From NCBI RefSeq assembly GCF_025997995.1, contig NZ_AP026683.1, forward strand, positions 372,501-436,500: a stretch of DNA of 64,000 nt. The letters run 5' to 3'. This DNA is from Sediminibacterium sp. TEGAF015. Its GTDB lineage: Bacteria; Bacteroidota; Bacteroidia; Chitinophagales; Chitinophagaceae. Shown piece by piece: positions 31,942-42,532 of the stretch. Position 1 is the first letter of the stretch. The number at the start of each line of letters is the position of its first letter. A program made the position numbers and the translations under genes. Below the pieces are notes generated by a model, which worked only from the letters and a program-made list of their open reading frames with translations, did no database searches and was not told where the DNA came from.

Positions 31942-33636
31942 ATGTCTTCTTTGTTTAGAAAGAAATCAATTGAAAAAATAACTGCAGAAGCAGCAGCGGG
32001 GAATAATGATGGTCATGGTGGTGGTTTAAAAAAAGTACTGGGTGTAAAAGACCTGACTTTTATGGGGATTGCAGCGGTTATTGGTGCAGGCATTTTTTCA
32101 ACCATCGGTTCTGCTGCTTATAATGGCGGACCCGGCATTGCATTCCTTTTTGTTATTACAGCCGTTACTTGCGGATTCAGCGCATTGTGTTATGCGGAAT
32201 TTGCCAGCAGGATTCCTATTTCCGGCAGTGCTTATACGTATGCCTATGTTTCCTTTGGAGAATTGGTTGCATGGATTATTGGATGGGCACTAATATTAGA
32301 ATATGCTATTGGCAATATTGTAGTGGCCATTAGCTGGAGCGGCTATTTCAATAATCTGCTGGAAGGCTTTCATATAAGTTTACCCGGATGGCTGGCTACC
32401 AATGCCAGTAATGCGCAACTCGGATATGAAGAAGCCCTCAAAGCAATGGCAGCGGGAGAAGCACCCGAAACCATGACAAAACATGCTCGTTTAGGATATG
32501 ATGCCATAATGAATGCACCAATGATTGGTTCTTGGAAAGTTATTCTGAATTTGCCTGCTTTTTTTATTGTGATGATTATTACTGGTCTTGCCTACATCGG
32601 AATTAAAGAAAGTAAAAAGAGTACGAATCTGATGGTGATTTTTAAATTGGCTGTGATTGTTGGGATTATTGTCTTAGGATTTTTTTACGTGGATACAGAT
32701 AACTGGACTCCTTTTTTACCTAATGGATTCGGAGGCGTGCTGGCTGGTGTTTCAGCTGTATTCTATGCTTATATTGGTTTTGATGCTATATCAACTACTG
32801 CGGAAGAATGTAAGGATCCTCAGCGAGATTTACCCAAAGGCATGATTTACTCTTTATTAATCTGTACTGTCTTATATATTTTGGTTGCATTGGTTTTAAC
32901 AGGAATGGTACATTACAGTGAGTTAAAAGTAGATGATCCGCTGGCCTATGTTTTTGACAAGCTGAACATGAATAAAATCGGCTATATTATTTCTATCAGT
33001 GCAGTAGTAGCTACAACCAGTGTTTTACTCGTTTTCCAGATGGGTCAACCCAGAATCTGGATGAGTATGAGCAGGGATGGATTGTTACCAAAAAAATTTG
33101 CTGAAGTACATCCAAAATACCAGACACCCGGGTTCTCAACTATTCTGACTGGATTAATTGTTGCAATACCTTCTTTATTCATCAGCAGTGGTTTCATGAC
33201 AGACTTAACCAGCATTGGTACGTTGTTCGCATTTGTTTTGGTATGTTTTGGTGTACTGGTACTTCCTAAAATGAATCAAAATGTTGCCAGAAAAGGATTC
33301 AAGTTGCCTTATATCAACGGCAAGTTTATTATTCCAATATTGGTTCTTATCATGACCTGGTTTTCCAGAGGAAGAATCAATGATGCATTTGCGAATCTGG
33401 GACATGAAGGTTTTCAGGAAGTATTGTTTCTAGTTTTCATGCTGATTGCACTGGTAACGGCATTTTTCAGTTTCAAAAATTCCTTTTCATTTATCCCAGT
33501 TGCAGGTGCTTTATGTTGTTTGTACCTGATGATTGAAATACCTGCTATTAGCTGGTTATGGTTCTTTGGCTGGATGTCACTGGGGTTGATAATTTATTTT
33601 TTATACGGTAAAAACAAGAGTAAACTAGCGAGCTGA
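31942..33636 (+). CDS. Amino acid permease (APC superfamily)
   Basis: This 564-residue inner-membrane protein has about twelve to fourteen hydrophobic segments. IAAVIGAGIFSTIGSAAY is the first-helix substrate motif of APC carriers, and GFDAISTTAEECKDPQRDLP is the conserved loop between helices six and eight. The ATG at 31942 is preferred over a TTG at 31933. It is closest in pattern to cationic amino acid or YfnA-type permeases. A proton or amino acid exchange mechanism is likely. Confidence 0.9.
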   Translation: MSSLFRKKSIEKITAEAAAGNNDGHGGGLKKVLGVKDLTFMGIAAVIGAGIFSTIGSAAYNGGPGIAFLFVITAVTCGFSALCYAEFASRIPISGSAYTYAYVSFGELVAWIIGWALILEYAIGNIVVAISWSGYFNNLLEGFHISLPGWLATNASNAQLGYEEALKAMAAGEAPETMTKHARLGYDAIMNAPMIGSWKVILNLPAFFIVMIITGLAYIGIKESKKSTNLMVIFKLAVIVGIIVLGFFYVDTDNWTPFLPNGFGGVLAGVSAVFYAYIGFDAISTTAEECKDPQRDLPKGMIYSLLICTVLYILVALVLTGMVHYSELKVDDPLAYVFDKLNMNKIGYIISISAVVATTSVLLVFQMGQPRIWMSMSRDGLLPKKFAEVHPKYQTPGFSTILTGLIVAIPSLFISSGFMTDLTSIGTLFAFVLVCFGVLVLPKMNQNVARKGFKLPYINGKFIIPILVLIMTWFSRGRINDAFANLGHEGFQEVLFLVFMLIALVTAFFSFKNSFSFIPVAGALCCLYLMIEIPAISWLWFFGWMSLGLIIYFLYGKNKSKLAS

Positions 33637-34664
33637 TGAAATACCAAGTTGGCGATGATATTTTAGTGTTGCATAGCAATGAAGAAGGGAAGGTAATTGA
33701 AATCATCAACGATAAAATGGTGATGATAGAAGTAAGGGGGGTTAAGTTCCCTGCCTATATGGACCAGATTGATTTCCCCTATTTCAAAAGGTTTACAGAG
33801 AAAAAGCTGATACCACAGAAAAAACTCGAACCCAAAGTTTATGTGGATCAGATAGCAAAGGAAGCGCCCAAACCCAATCAGATTAAGGTATCCGAAGGTG
33901 TCTGGCTTTCTTTCATTCCAAAATTTGCGCTGGACGATTTTAATGATGAAGTAGTTGAGTTGTTGAAAATTCATTTAGTTAATAAAACAAATGATGGTTT
34001 TAGATTTACGTATCAGCAATATTTTAATGGGGAAGAATATTTCAGTCTGGTAAATGAGATTCAGCCTTTCCATGATTTTTACCTGCACGATATTAAATTT
34101 GAGCAGGTAAATGATACACCATCTTTTACCATCGATTTCAGCCTTTTGCCTGAACAAAAGGGGAAGGCTGATCATTTTGAAGTACAGTTAAAATTAAAAC
34201 CCAAGCAGGTTTTTCAAAAGATTGAACAGCTCAAGGAAAAGAATGAGCCCACTTTCTCCTACACTTTATTTACTCAATATCCAGATAAACAAGCCGAGTC
34301 ACTGCCATTGGATAGTCTTAAGGCAAAGGGGTATAAAGTATATGATGCTGGAAAAATTAAGGAATATCTTCCTCCTGCAAGGTCTGTGATTGATCTGCAT
34401 ATTGAAAAGTTGACTGACGATTACCAGCAATTGAGCAATTTTGAAATCCTGTCTATACAGTTAGCTGAATTGGAAAAATGGGTGGATATTGCCATCAGTC
34501 ACCGTCAGCAGGAGTTGATTGTGATTCATGGCGTTGGGATAGGAAAGTTGAGAGAAGAAGTACATGATTACCTGAAAACAAAAAGAGAAGTAAAGCATTT
34601 TGTTAACCAATACGACCCCCGTTTTGGTTTTGGTGCCACTCAGGTTTTCTTTAATTATAAATAA
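33636..34664 (+). CDS. DUF2027/Smr domain protein
   Basis: This 342-residue protein begins inside the permease stop codon (1-bp overlap, TGATG), so translation is coupled. Its N-terminal part is the DUF2027 type with GDDILVLHSNEEGKVIEI, and the C-terminal 85 residues form an Smr domain with VIDLHIEKL and IVIHGVGIGKLREEV. Smr domains nick or bind nucleic acid and occur in MutS2. Its role here is unknown; a nuclease or ribosome-quality-control function is a guess. Confidence 0.85.
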   Translation: MKYQVGDDILVLHSNEEGKVIEIINDKMVMIEVRGVKFPAYMDQIDFPYFKRFTEKKLIPQKKLEPKVYVDQIAKEAPKPNQIKVSEGVWLSFIPKFALDDFNDEVVELLKIHLVNKTNDGFRFTYQQYFNGEEYFSLVNEIQPFHDFYLHDIKFEQVNDTPSFTIDFSLLPEQKGKADHFEVQLKLKPKQVFQKIEQLKEKNEPTFSYTLFTQYPDKQAESLPLDSLKAKGYKVYDAGKIKEYLPPARSVIDLHIEKLTDDYQQLSNFEILSIQLAELEKWVDIAISHRQQELIVIHGVGIGKLREEVHDYLKTKREVKHFVNQYDPRFGFGATQVFFNYK

Positions 34665-34780
34665 TCTGCGGACATTGCGGTAAAATTTATACCAAGTATT
34701 GGGTATTTTTTAGACGGAGACCCCTTTAAATTGACCACTAAGACCACATTGGTATTGCATTTCGTATCTTCGTAAGTACT

Positions 34781-35138
34781 ATAAACCCGAGCCATCGCCC
34801 CGATTTGTCGGGGAGGAAAGTCCGGACAGTACAGAGCAACCCACCGGTTAAGCGCCGGCTTTCTGAGCAATCAGAAAAGAGAAAGTGCCACAGAAAATAA
34901 CTACCGTTTTAAACGGAAAAGGTGAAAATGTGAGGTAAGAGCTCACGATAGCAAATGGTAACATAGGCTATGGGTAAACCTTGGGTACTGTAATGCCATG
35001 TATAGGATTGTTTGAGAGCTGCTCGTTCTCGATTTCTTCATTGAAACGCAATCCAGGGTAGGCAGCAAGATCGTAACAGTAATGTTGCGGCCAGATAAAT
35101 GATGGAGTTGAAACAGAATCCGGCTTATGAGGTTTATG
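34781..35138 (+). ncRNA. rnpB: RNase P RNA, class A
   Basis: The conserved core is visible: GAGGAAAGTCCGGACA (CR I), CAGAGCAACCCACCG, the AGAGCTCACGATAG region, and ACAGAATCCGGCTTAT near the 3' end. ATAAACC at 34781-34787 pairs with GGTTTAT at 35131-35137 to close helix P1. Length about 358 nt. RNase P matures the 5' ends of tRNAs. A weak stem CATTAC/GTAATG at 35161-35179 with a T stretch may end it. Confidence 0.93.
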
Positions 35139-35206
35139 GTATTTTTTATCCGCACCCTGACATTACTCATGTAGTAATGGAACAATTTTTCTGTCCATAA
35201 CAAGAT

Positions 35207-38200
35207 ATGATGTTGATGAGTAAGACATGTAACAATTGTGTAAAAGGGTTTTTCAGTTTGTTGTTGCTATTCGCAACAAACTGGTTAACCGCACAATGTG
35301 TTTTTGTAAGCATCAATGGACCAAAGTGCGCCGGCGAAGGAACCATACTGGGTAACTTTAGCCGAAGCCCTTATCAGGTAGAATGGATATTGAATGATTC
35401 TGTTGTACAAAAAACCAAAGCAACATTAAGTGGCGGGTCAACTACTGTGGTATCAGGTTCAGTTGGAAACAGGGCAAGAGTCTCGGGTACGCATGGAATT
35501 GCCATCGACAATAATGGAAATATTTATTTATCCGATACGGTTAACAACCGTATAGTAGCCTATAGTAGAACAACTCCGGATGGAGTTACCATTGCAGGCG
35601 GAAACGGAGGAGGCAATATGCCCAATCAAATTAATAAGCCTGCTGGGTTGTTCATTGACGGATTTGGTAATTTGTTTGTAACAGACCAATACAACAACCG
35701 TGTTCTTCGTTTTGCTCCAGGATCGAGTAATGGTTTTCTGGTTGCAGGGGGAAATGGAAAAGGCTCCGGACAAAATCAGTTAAGTGATCCCCGTGATGTT
35801 TTTGTTGATGCGTTGGGATTTGTATACATAGCAGATGCAGGCAATCATAGAATACAGCGATGGGCACAGGGAGGATCAACGGGTATAACTGTTGCTGGAG
35901 GATTGGGTCCTGGTTCAGACTCTATGAGACTAAACAGTCCGCAGGGAGTTGCAGTTGATAAAAACTTCAATATTTATGTAGCTGATTCGGCCAATCACAG
36001 GGTGCAAAAATTCAAGCTGGGAGAATACAAAGGAAAAACGGTGATGGGCCAGCTGGGAAAAGGGACGGGTTATGGATATTTATTTCAGCCGGTAGATATA
36101 TTGGTGGATGCATTTGAGGAAGTATATGTGTTGGAAGCAGGAAACAATCGCGTTCACAAATTATACAACAACGGAGTCGGGATGATTACAATTGCCGGGA
36201 ATGATAATGGCCTCGGCGGTTCTGGAGACAATCAATTCAGTTTTCCAACCGGTATCGCATTTGATGCTTCGGGAAATTTATTTGTTTTGGATCAGCAGAA
36301 CGGTCGAGTGCAGCAATACACGGCTACTCCGGTAAGCCCTGAATTCAGACCTTATGAAGGAGGGTTGTATTATGCGCGTGTAACTTCTTTTAACGGGTGT
36401 GTACAACAATCGAACCTGATTAATGTGAATGCCCGACCGCCCATTAATGTTATAGGTAGAACAGCGATTTGTTCAGGAGATGTAGCAGAAATTAAACTCA
36501 CCGGCAATACTAATTATACTTGGTTCCCCACTACGGGAGTAAATAAAATAACCGATAGCACTTTTTTAATAAAACCAGATTCTACTACATTTTATGGAAT
36601 CAATTCAGTTTCGGATAGTGGCTGTGTTTCGTACAGAGCCCTAACAATTAATGTAGGTCTTAGATCATTACCTGTGGTTACGCCAACCATTTGTTTGTCT
36701 CCAGATGCTACTAAAGTGACTACTACCATTTTAGGGGAAAGACCAGCAAGCTTAAATTATTTCAGAGGCAATGGAATAAAAGCTGGGAGCTTTTTCCCAG
36801 AATGGAGTAAGGTAGGAACTGTGTTTGCCGGCGGAAATGGAATTGGTAATGCTGCGGGACAATTGGGTTTGCCTTTGGGTGCATTCGTAGATCAAAAAGG
36901 GAATGTATATGTTGCTGATGCGGTTAATCATCGTATTCAAATATGGAAACCAGGTGATCTGGTTGGTACAACAATTGTTGGGGGTAACGGGGAAGGAAGT
37001 GCGAATGATCAATTGAATTATCCTACTGGTGTTTATGTTGATGCAGCTGGTAATATTTATGTGGCCGATCAGAACAATCACCGGATTCAATATTTTCCAA
37101 AAGGATCCAAAACCGGAACAACCGTTGCAGGTGGTCTGGGATTGGGTAACAGCACATATCAGTTGAATTTTCCTGCGAGTGTTTTTGTAGACAATTATGG
37201 CAATTTATATATAGCAGATGCCGGAAATCATCGGGTACAAAAATGGTCAAACGGTGGTTCAATTGTAAAAACAGTTGCTGGTAATGGAGTGCCTGGCAAT
37301 GACAGTATCCGTTTGAATAATCCTCAGGCTGTTTTTGTGGATCAGCGAAATAATTTATTTGTTGCCGATGCAGAGAATCATCGAATCATGTTTTATGATC
37401 AGACCAAATTAGCAGGAGCTGTTGCTGCAGGAAACAGGGGGGCAGGTACATTGCCTTACCAGCTAAATTTTCCTTCCGGCATATTTGTGGACGGGAACAG
37501 CAATATGTTTATTGCAGATAGAGGCAACAACCGAATTCATCGCTGGGCTTTATATGATACGATCGGAACAACCGTTGCTGGTTTGTCAAATGGCAGTTCA
37601 GGTTCGGCACTCGATCAATTGCAATTGCCCAATGCGGTCGGGTTTGATTTATCTGGTAATATGTACGTAGCAGATAGCAGGAATTATCGTATTCAGAAAT
37701 ACGGCATTACTGCACAGGCAGATACTGTTTTGCAAACAAGGCTTTCGGGTGCTTATTCTGTTTTGTCAGCTTCTTTTTCTGGATGTGTTACTGGTTCGGG
37801 AATCGCCAATGTGGTGGTTTCTCCGGATTTAACCATCAAAAACGATACAACAACTATTTGTGAAGGGGGGCAGGCCAATCTGATTGTTTCAGGTGCCACC
37901 AATTACCGCTGGTCACCTGCAGCAGGATTAAGCACTACTACAAGAGATACAGTCATTGCCCGACCATCAGTTACAACCAAATACACAGTTGTGTCTTCCA
38001 TTGGCAATGGTTGTAATTCAACGGCAGAAGTAACCGTAACGGTTAGGAAGAAACCTGAAATTAATATTATCAGTTCAACCTGTTTAAATAATGAGCCAAT
38101 GAGGCTTGAATCAAAGCCTTTTGCAAGAACTGTATTATGGACTTTAAATAACGATAGCTTAACCAGAATAACAACTACCTATGCCAAGATAGCTGAGACA

Positions 38201-39970
38201 GTTGCAGGTAAACTTACTGGAGGAACAGATTCAACTCAATTAGGCAGACCAAGTTTTGTTTTTGTGGATGAGCAGAAAAATATTTTTGTTTGTGATCAAT
38301 GGAATCACCGCGTTCAGAAATGGGCTCCGGGTGCCAAGGTTGCTATTACTGTTGCGGGAGGAAGAGGCGCCGGAAACCGATTGAGTCAATTAAATAACCC
38401 AGCAGGTATTTTTGTTGCTGCGGATGGACTGATATATGTGGCAGATACCGATAATGATCGTGTAGTGGTTTGGAAAGAAGGTGATACCACGGGTAGAGTG
38501 GTGGCCGGAGGGAATGGCAGAGGTTTAAAAGCCAATCAGCTTTCGTATCCAACGGGTGTTTTTGTAGATGCATACGCTTCCGTATATGTTGCAGATGCGT
38601 TGAATGCCCGTGTACAATTATGGGTGAAGGGTAGCATTGCCGGTAAAACAGTTGCCGGGGGTAATTTTGCGGGTTCAGCAACCAATCAACTTAGTGTTCC
38701 TCTTGGAGTGTTTGTAGATCAGCGCCAGAATATTTATATAGCCGATTCTCAAAACGACAGAATTGTTCGATGGAGAGCAGGGGATATTCGAGGTACAGTT
38801 GTAGCGGGTGGAAGAGGTAAGGGCAATGGGGCCAATCAGTTGGTAACTCCTCTCAATGTTTTTGTAGATGCCACCAATAGAATGATTATAGCGGAAGGCG
38901 GTACAGCCAATAGAATTAGAGGATGGCAGATTGGTGCTGATACTGGTATTGTCATTGCCGGTGGCGTAAACAATAAAGGGAATAGTCCGGAACAATTGGA
39001 TGCACCTGGAAATGCTTTCATTGATGTGGATGGAAATTTCTACATATCCGACATGAATAATTTCCGGGTACAAAAATATGCATCGTTGGATACCAGCTTT
39101 GCATTTTCGCCACGAACCAGAGGCCAATACAGAGCAGTAGCTACGAGTTATTTTGGGTGTACTACACAGACCGGTGCATTTGGATTAGACAGCGGTTATG
39201 TTCCCCTTAAACCTACTGTTTTTGATATTCAGTATTGTCTCAATGAAACTCCCAGGCCTTTGGGAGCTTTAGGGGATAGTTTACTTTGGTTCAATACAGC
39301 AAATGGGGGGATTGGTTCTGTATCAGCACCTGTTCCGGTAACCAATGCCATTAGGACCACCAATTACTGGGTATCTAGGGCCAATGTTTCAACAGGCTGT
39401 CAGAGTGCCCGTCAGAAAGTGACTGTCTCTATTAAACCTTTGCCAGGGGCAAGAATTACTATATTGGGTAAACAGAATATTTTGCCCGGAGATACAACCA
39501 GATTAGTTGCTGCCGCGGATTCTGGCAAAGTAGTTAGTAAAATTCTTTGGTACAGAAACGGAAATCTCCTGAATTCCATTCCTGACACAACGGATAAGTT
39601 ATATGTATTTTATGCTACTATTGGCAGGTATAATGTTGCTATAACCGATACCAATCTTTGTACTTCTGTTTCTGATTCCATTGATGTAAGGGCAGATTTA
39701 ACTACTGAACAGCAACTGTATTTCTTCCCGAATCCGGTGCAGAATACGGCCAAGATTATATTTACACCCTTTGTAAATAATAGCACGTTCCTGAAAGTAA
39801 TTTCCAATGGAGGTGTTATCATGATTAACCGACGAATCAACACTGGTGGGTCTACGGGTAATTTTATCTACGATTTGGAACTATCTCAGTTACCTAAAGG
39901 AATCTACAATTTAGAGCTGGTAACAGGTGCTGGCAGAATCATTGCAAGAAAACGTTTTGTAAAACTCTAG
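35207..39970 (+). CDS. Large secreted NHL-repeat protein with T9SS C-terminal signal
   Basis: This 1587-residue protein has an N-terminal signal peptide (about residues 12-30) and a C-terminal type IX secretion sorting domain (FFPNPVQNTAKIIF, then a final GRIIARKRFVKL). Between them I count 18 NHL repeats in three blocks of six, about residues 85-375, 540-835 and 1010-1295, each repeat with the form GVFVDAAGNIYVADQNNHRI. Six NHL units make one beta-propeller, so three propellers are expected. Between the blocks lie Ig/PKD-like spacers with Cys pairs. It should be exported across the outer membrane and be anchored or released. Its ligand is unknown. The extracellular NHL proteins of Bacteroidota often bind other macromolecules. 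Confidence 0.88.
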   Translation: MMLMSKTCNNCVKGFFSLLLLFATNWLTAQCVFVSINGPKCAGEGTILGNFSRSPYQVEWILNDSVVQKTKATLSGGSTTVVSGSVGNRARVSGTHGIAIDNNGNIYLSDTVNNRIVAYSRTTPDGVTIAGGNGGGNMPNQINKPAGLFIDGFGNLFVTDQYNNRVLRFAPGSSNGFLVAGGNGKGSGQNQLSDPRDVFVDALGFVYIADAGNHRIQRWAQGGSTGITVAGGLGPGSDSMRLNSPQGVAVDKNFNIYVADSANHRVQKFKLGEYKGKTVMGQLGKGTGYGYLFQPVDILVDAFEEVYVLEAGNNRVHKLYNNGVGMITIAGNDNGLGGSGDNQFSFPTGIAFDASGNLFVLDQQNGRVQQYTATPVSPEFRPYEGGLYYARVTSFNGCVQQSNLINVNARPPINVIGRTAICSGDVAEIKLTGNTNYTWFPTTGVNKITDSTFLIKPDSTTFYGINSVSDSGCVSYRALTINVGLRSLPVVTPTICLSPDATKVTTTILGERPASLNYFRGNGIKAGSFFPEWSKVGTVFAGGNGIGNAAGQLGLPLGAFVDQKGNVYVADAVNHRIQIWKPGDLVGTTIVGGNGEGSANDQLNYPTGVYVDAAGNIYVADQNNHRIQYFPKGSKTGTTVAGGLGLGNSTYQLNFPASVFVDNYGNLYIADAGNHRVQKWSNGGSIVKTVAGNGVPGNDSIRLNNPQAVFVDQRNNLFVADAENHRIMFYDQTKLAGAVAAGNRGAGTLPYQLNFPSGIFVDGNSNMFIADRGNNRIHRWALYDTIGTTVAGLSNGSSGSALDQLQLPNAVGFDLSGNMYVADSRNYRIQKYGITAQADTVLQTRLSGAYSVLSASFSGCVTGSGIANVVVSPDLTIKNDTTTICEGGQANLIVSGATNYRWSPAAGLSTTTRDTVIARPSVTTKYTVVSSIGNGCNSTAEVTVTVRKKPEINIISSTCLNNEPMRLESKPFARTVLWTLNNDSLTRITTTYAKIAETVAGKLTGGTDSTQLGRPSFVFVDEQKNIFVCDQWNHRVQKWAPGAKVAITVAGGRGAGNRLSQLNNPAGIFVAADGLIYVADTDNDRVVVWKEGDTTGRVVAGGNGRGLKANQLSYPTGVFVDAYASVYVADALNARVQLWVKGSIAGKTVAGGNFAGSATNQLSVPLGVFVDQRQNIYIADSQNDRIVRWRAGDIRGTVVAGGRGKGNGANQLVTPLNVFVDATNRMIIAEGGTANRIRGWQIGADTGIVIAGGVNNKGNSPEQLDAPGNAFIDVDGNFYISDMNNFRVQKYASLDTSFAFSPRTRGQYRAVATSYFGCTTQTGAFGLDSGYVPLKPTVFDIQYCLNETPRPLGALGDSLLWFNTANGGIGSVSAPVPVTNAIRTTNYWVSRANVSTGCQSARQKVTVSIKPLPGARITILGKQNILPGDTTRLVAAADSGKVVSKILWYRNGNLLNSIPDTTDKLYVFYATIGRYNVAITDTNLCTSVSDSIDVRADLTTEQQLYFFPNPVQNTAKIIFTPFVNNSTFLKVISNGGVIMINRRINTGGSTGNFIYDLELSQLPKGIYNLELVTGAGRIIARKRFVKL

Positions 39971-39999
39971 TCCTCCCTGTTCTTTTGTACTTTTGATGC

Positions 40000-41089
40000 A
40001 TGACACAAGAGCAAGTTAAATTTATGAGGGACCGCGTTCAGGTCCTGAGGAGGTTTCTTTGACGTCGATAATAGACTATATAAAGTAGAAACAGATCGCC
40101 AGCTTTCCTTATCTCCGGGCTTTTGGGATGACAATGCCCGGGCTACCTCGGTAATGAAGGAAATTAAAGTAAATGAGTACTGGTTAAAATTGTTCAAACA
40201 GCTGGAAAACGCGGTGGAAGATTTTGCCTTGTTATTTGATTTCTGGAAAGCAGGTGATGCAACAGAAGAGGAAACTAAAATCGCTTATCAGGAAGCCATT
40301 TCCAAAATTGAAGAAGCAGAATTCAAAAGTACGCTCAATAAGCCTGAGGATGAATTACCGGCAGTGTTACAAATCAATCCCGGTGCAGGTGGAACCGAAA
40401 GTCAAGATTGGGCAGAAATGTTGTTGCGTATGTATCGAATGTACGGTGAAAAGCAAGGATGGAAAGTTACAGAACTTGATTTTCAGGAAGGAGATGGAGC
40501 AGGTATTAAAAGTGCTACTTTACAGTTTGATGGTGATTTTGCTTATGGTTTTTTAAAGGCAGAAAGCGGTGTTCATAGGCTGGTAAGAATTTCTCCCTTT
40601 GATAGCAATGCCAGAAGGCATACATCTTTTGCTTCGGTCTTTGTTTATCCCTTGATTGATGATAGCATTGAAATCAATGTAAATGCAGGTGATTTGGAAT
40701 GGGCTTTCTACAGAAGTGGGGGAAGTGGAGGACAGAACGTAAATAAAGTTGAAACGGCGGTAAGATTAAAACATATTCCAAGTGGAATCATTGTGGAGTG
40801 TCAACAGGCAAGAACACAGGGAGAGAACCGTGAGCTGGCATTGAAAATGTTGAAGAGTCGATTGTATGAAGAGGAGCTGAGAAAGAGACAGGAAGCTATT
40901 GATGCAACCAATGCTGGCAAGAAAAAAATAGAATGGGGTAGTCAGATACGATCCTATGTTTTTCATCCATACAAAATGATTAAAGATCATCGAACCGATT
41001 ATGAAGTAGGAAATATAGGTCCTGTAATGGATGGGGAAATAGATGGATTCATTAAAGCCTATTTAATGATGCAACAAGAAAACAGTTAA
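40000..41089 (+). CDS. prfB: Peptide chain release factor 2, with programmed +1 frameshift
   Basis: The first ORF (ATG 40000 to TGA 40060-40062, 20 codons ending VQVLRRFL) must shift by +1 at CTT-TGA-C, after which [12 protein letters not shown] continues to the stop at 41089. An internal AGGAGG (40048-40053) lies three bases before the CTT, as in other prfB genes, where it pairs with the 16S anti-Shine-Dalgarno. The protein is 362 residues, normal length, with the hydrolytic GGQ in [18 protein letters not shown]2 reads UGA and UAA, so the shift senses its own shortage. The upstream ORF is easily missed. Confidence 0.95.
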
Positions 41090-41097
41090 TTTTTACA

Positions 41098-42489
41098 ATG
41101 GCACTTGAACTGGAACATCCTGATTTGTTTGAACAATTTGAAAGATTAATTCAAGTGGATGATCCGCTTGAGATCAGAGAGTTTTTGAATGACCAGAACA
41201 TCAGTGATGTTGCTGATTTAATCAATGAATATCCGCAATACGAGGCCAGAATCATTGCGAATATGGCGGTACATAGAGCAGCCAGTGTTTTTAAAATTCT
41301 GGATATTGCACAACAGAAGGATATTGTGAAAGAATTGCCTTCTGCAAAGACCGCAGAATTACTGAATGAGTTACCAGCCGATGACCGTACCGACTTTCTG
41401 GAAGAACTTCCAAAAGCAGCCATCAGAGATCTCATTAAATTATTAGATCCCGAAGAACGAAGAATTACGCTGTCTCTTTTAGGATACCCCGAAGATAGTG
41501 TGGGTAGATTAATGACTCCGGATTATGTATACGTATACCAGCAAAATACCATGGATGAGGTTTTTGCTACTATACGTAAATACGCTAGAAACAGCGAAAC
41601 AATTGATGTCATTTATGTAATCAATGAACATGGGCAGTTGATTGATGACGTAAGAATCCGAGACATTATTTTGGCTGCTCCTGATAAGAAAATTGAAGAT
41701 GTAATTGACGGTAGAGTTGTCTCATTGAAAGTAAACGATGATCAGGAAAATGCCAGTCAGGTCTTTAAAATGAATAACCGGGTGGCATTGCCTGTTGTTG
41801 ATGAAAACAATATTTTGCTGGGTATTGTTACCATCGATGATATGCTTTGGGTAGCCAATGAAGAATTCAGTGAAGACATGCAGAAGATGGGTGGTACCGA
41901 AGCATTGAATGAACCGTATCTGGATATTCCATTGTTTAAACTATTCAGAAAAAGAGTGGGCTGGTTAATTGTTTTATTTATAGGAGAATTATTAACAGCA
42001 ACTGCCATGGGGCATTTTGAAGATGAAATTGCTAAAGCACTGGTGCTGGCACTATTTGTTCCCTTGATTATTTCCAGTGGTGGTAATAGTGGTTCACAAG
42101 CGTCAACGCTGATAATACAAGCGATGGCTGTTGGGGAAATTCATTTGTCTGATTGGTGGAGAGTGTTGAAGAGAGAAATTATGAGTGGGCTATTATTAGG
42201 AACGGTACTAGGCATTCTCGGATTTTTAAGAGTAGGAATCTGGCATTCAATTATGCCGGAAATCTATGGTCCACATTGGGCAATGATTGGTGCTACCGTT
42301 GGGTTTTCGTTAATTGGTGTTGTGCTTTGGGGCACATTAACAGGATCAATGCTGCCTATTCTTTTAAAGAGACTGGGAGCTGATCCGGCTGTTTCCTCAG
42401 CACCATTTGTGGCAACGCTGGTAGATGTTACAGGACTCATTATCTACTTTAGTTTTGCTTATTTGTTTTTACAAGGCTTACTATTATAA
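41098..42489 (+). CDS. mgtE: Magnesium transporter MgtE
   Basis: This 463-residue protein has the MgtE plan: an N-terminal helical domain with repeated LNELPADDRTDFLEELP units, two CBS domains (about residues 140-260) that sense cytoplasmic Mg2+, and five membrane helices with SGGNSGSQASTLIIQ in the pore region and the C-terminal GADPAVSSAPFVATLVD. It starts 8 bp after prfB. Confidence 0.95.
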   Translation: MALELEHPDLFEQFERLIQVDDPLEIREFLNDQNISDVADLINEYPQYEARIIANMAVHRAASVFKILDIAQQKDIVKELPSAKTAELLNELPADDRTDFLEELPKAAIRDLIKLLDPEERRITLSLLGYPEDSVGRLMTPDYVYVYQQNTMDEVFATIRKYARNSETIDVIYVINEHGQLIDDVRIRDIILAAPDKKIEDVIDGRVVSLKVNDDQENASQVFKMNNRVALPVVDENNILLGIVTIDDMLWVANEEFSEDMQKMGGTEALNEPYLDIPLFKLFRKRVGWLIVLFIGELLTATAMGHFEDEIAKALVLALFVPLIISSGGNSGSQASTLIIQAMAVGEIHLSDWWRVLKREIMSGLLLGTVLGILGFLRVGIWHSIMPEIYGPHWAMIGATVGFSLIGVVLWGTLTGSMLPILLKRLGADPAVSSAPFVATLVDVTGLIIYFSFAYLFLQGLLL

Positions 42490-42532
42490 TTTCTCCTTTG
42501 TTTTTGTTAAGTTGAGGAATCATTCAACCATT

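Noticed and set aside
34655..35203. Minus-strand frames over the RNase P RNA
   Set aside because: The conserved rnpB core explains this stretch, and the frames have no conserved protein features.
35229..35242. GTAAC-AATT-GTGTA, a partial match to the sulfur operator
   Set aside because: It lies inside the start of the NHL-protein coding region, its second half is poor and no -7 element fits the 33-bp distance.
35460..39090. Regular repeats in the NHL gene taken as a CRISPR-like array
   Set aside because: The repeats keep protein phase and vary at codon level; they code for NHL units and have no spacer structure.
42425..42532. Upstream extension of the DUF3472-FKBP gene into mgtE
   Set aside because: It overlaps the last codons of mgtE, and the signal peptide starts at ATG 42533.
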